64,000 bases of DNA from CAKRJP01 sp963597615 (GTDB taxonomy: Bacteria > Bacillota > Clostridia > Lachnospirales > Lachnospiraceae). The translations under genes were made by a program, and so were the position numbers. Shown piece by piece: positions 61,573-64,000 of the stretch. Under the pieces are notes generated by a model that had not been told where the DNA came from, did no database searches, and saw nothing but the letters and a program-made list of their open reading frames with translations. Location: assembly GCA_963597615.1 (NCBI GenBank), contig CAVBQS010000022.1:1-64000 (forward strand), read 5' to 3'. How positions within the stretch are numbered: the stretch's first letter is position 1; each line of letters starts with the position of its first letter.

Positions 61573-62889
61573 TTATTGTTTAGCCTGTCCAAAAAAAGCA
61601 ACGGGCTCGAATCGCTTCTTTAATTCCTTCACCATTACAGTTCCATCGGAGTCTTCCACAAATACATCGTATTTTCCTGGAATACTTCCAAAAGTCATGG
61701 TCTCTTCCACTCCCATGTATTCCTTTAATTGTGACAACATGTTCTCCCTAGTGGCATCCTTGTGATAGATTTTAATATTTCCATAACCTTCAAAATACTG
61801 GGACTTGCTAAGGACATAACGATAATCAGAAGCTTCTTCTGATTGTTCCATGGCATGGCAAAAGACTTGCAGTTTTTCCATAGTATCTACCCCAAAGAGG
61901 TATACAACATTCTCATACATGGGCTGATTGGTCTTTACATAATTTCGATACAGAGACTTCCTTCGTCTTTCATAAACACCCTTCATTGAAATATTGCTGA
62001 GATCTTCATAATAAATAACCAATAGATTATCGACTACCGTGTTTGTAAAATAGGCAATGCCATATTTTTTCAGCAAATTTGTCATAAAGGATGCCTGGTC
62101 TTTGGACATGGCATATTTTTGTAGGTATGCATTCTCATTCATATCATAGAGCACTGCTCCGTCCATAGCGATTACCGGATTTTTGATATGAACCCCAGGC
62201 AAGACCTCTCGAATGGAAGCCGGTGTTCGTCTGGAGGATATGGTAAATTTCATTCCATCATCTATGAGACGGTTTAATTCCACTTTGCTGTAGGAAGTCA
62301 GGGTCATTTCCTTTGTAAGAATGGTATCGTCTACTCCCGAAACAAAAAGAATATCCTTGTTCTTCTTTCTTGGCATATGTACTTTGTTAATGAGTATTGC
62401 TAACACCACTCCAATCATGGTATCCACCACCCTATTTAATACAAAAAGAAATGGATTCTCATCTGTAATGTGATTTACTGTAATACTTAAAAATACCACA
62501 CAGGAAAAATAGGAAGAGTTGGTACAATCTAGAAGCACTGTTGAATACAATACCACTCCTGTAAATATGGAAATCAGCAAATATTGAAGGATTGATACAT
62601 GTATATCCTCCATTTTCCCTCCACTGACTGCAATTAAGATTAGAAGCATTACTAGGCCCCAAAATGCACCAATTAAGGTTCCTGTGGTTCTTTTCTTTCC
62701 CATATTTTTTGTACTGTCTGTATAAGGCTGAATGCATTGCAACACCGCCAGTGCAGAATAAAACGGAATTCCCTGCTGCCCTCGAATGTAATAGATAGCA
62801 AAGCAGCAGGCTACCGCTATGGCCGACCTGACAATTCGCTGCCCCGGAATAGGCAGTTTTTTCTTTTTCTTTTCTTTTTGTTCACTCAT
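61573..62889 (-). CDS. Aromatic acid exporter (FUSC-like) fused to a degenerate HAD domain
   Basis: A 438-residue fusion. Residues about 15-170 hold membrane segments of the aromatic acid exporter/FUSC type (SALAVLQCIQPYTDST, KKRTTGTLIGAFWGLV). Residues about 175-430 follow a Cof-type HAD phosphatase layout. The HAD motifs are altered: the usual DxDGT is GVDDT (185-189), lacking the nucleophile Asp; motif II reads SSRRT; and motif IV, normally GDxxND, is GSIPGKYD (401-408). The domain is therefore probably a sensor or structural unit and not a phosphatase. A member with an intact HAD cannot be excluded elsewhere in the genome. Confidence 0.8.
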   Translation of the reverse strand: MSEQKEKKKKKLPIPGQRIVRSAIAVACCFAIYYIRGQQGIPFYSALAVLQCIQPYTDSTKNMGKKRTTGTLIGAFWGLVMLLILIAVSGGKMEDIHVSILQYLLISIFTGVVLYSTVLLDCTNSSYFSCVVFLSITVNHITDENPFLFVLNRVVDTMIGVVLAILINKVHMPRKKNKDILFVSGVDDTILTKEMTLTSYSKVELNRLIDDGMKFTISSRRTPASIREVLPGVHIKNPVIAMDGAVLYDMNENAYLQKYAMSKDQASFMTNLLKKYGIAYFTNTVVDNLLVIYYEDLSNISMKGVYERRRKSLYRNYVKTNQPMYENVVYLFGVDTMEKLQVFCHAMEQSEEASDYRYVLSKSQYFEGYGNIKIYHKDATRENMLSQLKEYMGVEETMTFGSIPGKYDVFVEDSDGTVMVKELKKRFEPVAFFGQAKQ

Positions 62890-62944
62890 TTTTTCTTATC
62901 CCTTTCAAGCTCTCTCTCGATATCATACTCCAACAAGTCCTTAA

Positions 62945-62953
62945 AGTATAGCA
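62945..62953 (-). promoter_or_regulatory. Extended -10 promoter of the FUSC-HAD gene
   Basis: Minus strand TGC-TATACT, about 55 bp upstream of the start codon; only a T-run at -35. Confidence 0.4.
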
Positions 62954-62964
62954 CCAGTTTTTTC

Positions 62965-62997
62965 AAAAAAAGAGAACAAGGACTTCCCCCTGTTCTC
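62965..62997 (-). terminator. Terminator of the gltS operon
   Basis: Minus strand GAGAACA (62991-62997) pairs with TGTTCTC (62972-62978), with extra G-C pairs inside, followed by TTTTTTT (62965-62971). Confidence 0.8.
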
Positions 62998-63021
62998 CAT
63001 CAAGTTTTCTTTTACTGGATT

Positions 63022-63258
63022 TTATGAATGCTTCTTAATATGAATCTCCGGCACTGCCACGGAGTCATAGGTTATCTCGGTATTTTTCTCTTTGCAGAAA
63101 TTTTCTTGTTCTAGCACTTCTGCTTTCTCTTCCATAGCAGAACCTTTCTCTCTATGAATGTGTACCTCCGGCACCGCCACATTGTCATACTGCACATCAT
63201 AGGCATGTTTTTCTGCCATCCTCTTATCTTTTCTCTCTTTCAGTTTCTCCAAAAACAT
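63022..63258 (-). CDS. 78-aa protein with internal duplication, gltS operon
   Basis: A small soluble, charged protein. Residues 24-36 (YDNVAVPEVHIHR) and 64-76 (YDSVAVPEIHIKK) are near-identical repeats, joined by a Glu/Lys-rich linker that contains the only Cys. GGGGGAA lies 7 nt upstream of the ATG, and it follows gltS by 22 bp on the same strand, so it looks like a real second gene of that operon. I do not recognise the family. The alternating hydrophobic/His pattern in the repeats suggests a beta strand or metal contact, which is speculation. Confidence 0.65.
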   Translation of the reverse strand: MFLEKLKERKDKRMAEKHAYDVQYDNVAVPEVHIHREKGSAMEEKAEVLEQENFCKEKNTEITYDSVAVPEIHIKKHS

Positions 63259-63280
63259 CTTAATTCCCCCAAATAAGCTC

Positions 63281-64000
63281 TTAAATCATATTAATAAAAA
63301 ATGTAATGATTAGGCTGTTTATGAAATCTGCAAATAAGCTTCCTACGATAGGCACCAATAAGTAAGCCTTTACGGAAGGCTCATATTTATCACAGATTGC
63401 CTGCATATTAGCCATGGCATTTGGTGTAGCTCCCATACCAAATCCACAGGTTCCAGATGCCAATACTGCCGCATCATAATCTCTTCCCATAACATTAAAT
63501 ACCACATATCTGGCATAGATAAACATCAAAATGACCTGTCCTGCCAAGAGAAGTACCAGTGGAAGTGCCAAGGATGCCAGCTGCCACAGCTTTAAGGTTA
63601 TCATAGCAATTCCTAAAAATAAGGACAAGCATATTCCACCGATATCGTTAATTTCTCCCATGTGGATGGTAAATTTTCCGGTATATTCTCCTAGGTTTCT
63701 AAATAAGGCTGCTGCTATCATTGCGCCAATATAAATCGGAAAAGTCATTCCTGTCTTTGTAAGGAGCCAGGAAAAAATAGTTCCCAAACCAATAGCCAAA
63801 ATCAGCTGAAAAGTGGCTGCCGGATACATGGTGGTATGACGCATATGTTTTTTCTCATCTTCCACCAACACGCTATCATCCTCTGTAACAACGGTAGAAA
63901 GAAGATTCTTTTTCTCGATCAAAGAGCGACCGATGGGGCCTCCAATTAAGCTTCCGGAGATTAGTCCGAAAGTAGCTGCCGCCGTACAAAGAGTGGTAGC
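63281..64000 (-). CDS. gltS: Sodium/glutamate symporter, 5' end cut by window
   Basis: The C-terminal 239 residues of a GltS-type Na+/glutamate symporter; the frame is open to the right edge, so the start lies outside. Several membrane segments are visible. Family features are SGSLIGGPIGRSLIEKK at the start of the fragment, then ASGTCGFGMGATPNAMANMQAI and SVKAYLLVPIVGSLFADF, with an acidic/basic cytoplasmic linker (EDDSVLVEDEKKHM) between the two halves. It is probably cotranscribed with the 78-aa gene downstream. Confidence 0.88.
   Translation of the reverse strand, partial: ATTLCTAAATFGLISGSLIGGPIGRSLIEKKNLLSTVVTEDDSVLVEDEKKHMRHTTMYPAATFQLILAIGLGTIFSWLLTKTGMTFPIYIGAMIAAALFRNLGEYTGKFTIHMGEINDIGGICLSLFLGIAMITLKLWQLASLALPLVLLLAGQVILMFIYARYVVFNVMGRDYDAAVLASGTCGFGMGATPNAMANMQAICDKYEPSVKAYLLVPIVGSLFADFINSLIITFFINMI

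Noticed and set aside
1..64000. CRISPR arrays, prophage, transposase or integrase genes, rRNA
   Set aside because: No regularly spaced repeats, no mobile-element protein motifs and no rRNA-like sequence were seen anywhere in the window.

Overview
The window looks like a chromosomal segment of an anaerobic low-to-medium GC Firmicute, most likely a Lachnospiraceae-type Clostridium. This is inferred from strong AGGAGG-type ribosome binding sites, the tig-clpP-clpX-lon-engB order, HPr kinase, a long-form HPF, a eukaryotic-type HisA, many MATE exporters, and the absence of respiratory genes. It is ordinary, densely coded chromosome. I see no prophage, insertion sequence, CRISPR array or integrase.

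Layout. 1-10.4 kb (minus strand) is a tricarboxylate region: citrate lyase citD-citE-citF (citF cut by the left edge), a MatC/SLC13-like carrier, a beta-propeller lactonase, two tandem LysR regulators, an isocitrate/isopropylmalate-type dehydrogenase, a short aconitase and an RraA-fold aldolase/decarboxylase. Citrate could be imported and cleaved, with RraA possibly decarboxylating oxaloacetate, or converted by aconitase and the dehydrogenase toward 2-oxoglutarate. 10.6-16.9 kb is the protein-quality operon tig-clpP-clpX-lon-engB. 17-26 kb holds a DJ-1 protein, a CYTH protein, prfB (programmed +1 frameshift) with hom, secA, a stand-alone eukaryotic-type hisA, dapB and dapA. 26-41.7 kb carries typA-PAP2, hpf, yigZ, a class A PBP, glucokinase, hprK, uvrC, an unusual structured repeat at 37.35-37.72 kb, ftsH and pyrG. 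41.8-54.1 kb has a CD0519-like membrane protein behind a leader containing an intrinsic terminator, a YkgJ Cys-cluster protein, marR-MATE, two further MATE genes, a metallo-beta-lactamase fold enzyme, leuS, a small P-loop protein, a PHP phosphoesterase and tRNA-Pro(GGG).

54.2-59.6 kb (minus strand) is the most interesting part. It is a six-gene operon for a polar amino acid (probably cystine or sulfur compound) ABC importer, with a GNAT acetyltransferase and two paralogous glutathionyl-hydroquinone-reductase-like proteins. It is preceded by a consensus promoter, a perfect 8+8 bp palindrome just downstream of the start site, and a 23-codon leader ORF with its own Shine-Dalgarno and a Cys-Cys-Cys-Met-Cys run. 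This points to cysteine-sensing leader-peptide control. 59.6-64 kb holds a 58-aa protein behind a structured inverted repeat, a dicarboxylate/amino acid:cation symporter, an aromatic-acid-exporter (FUSC-like) protein fused to a HAD domain that has lost its catalytic aspartates, a 78-aa protein with an internal duplication, and the C-terminal part of gltS.

All functional calls are from motif recognition in the translated sequence. No database search was possible.
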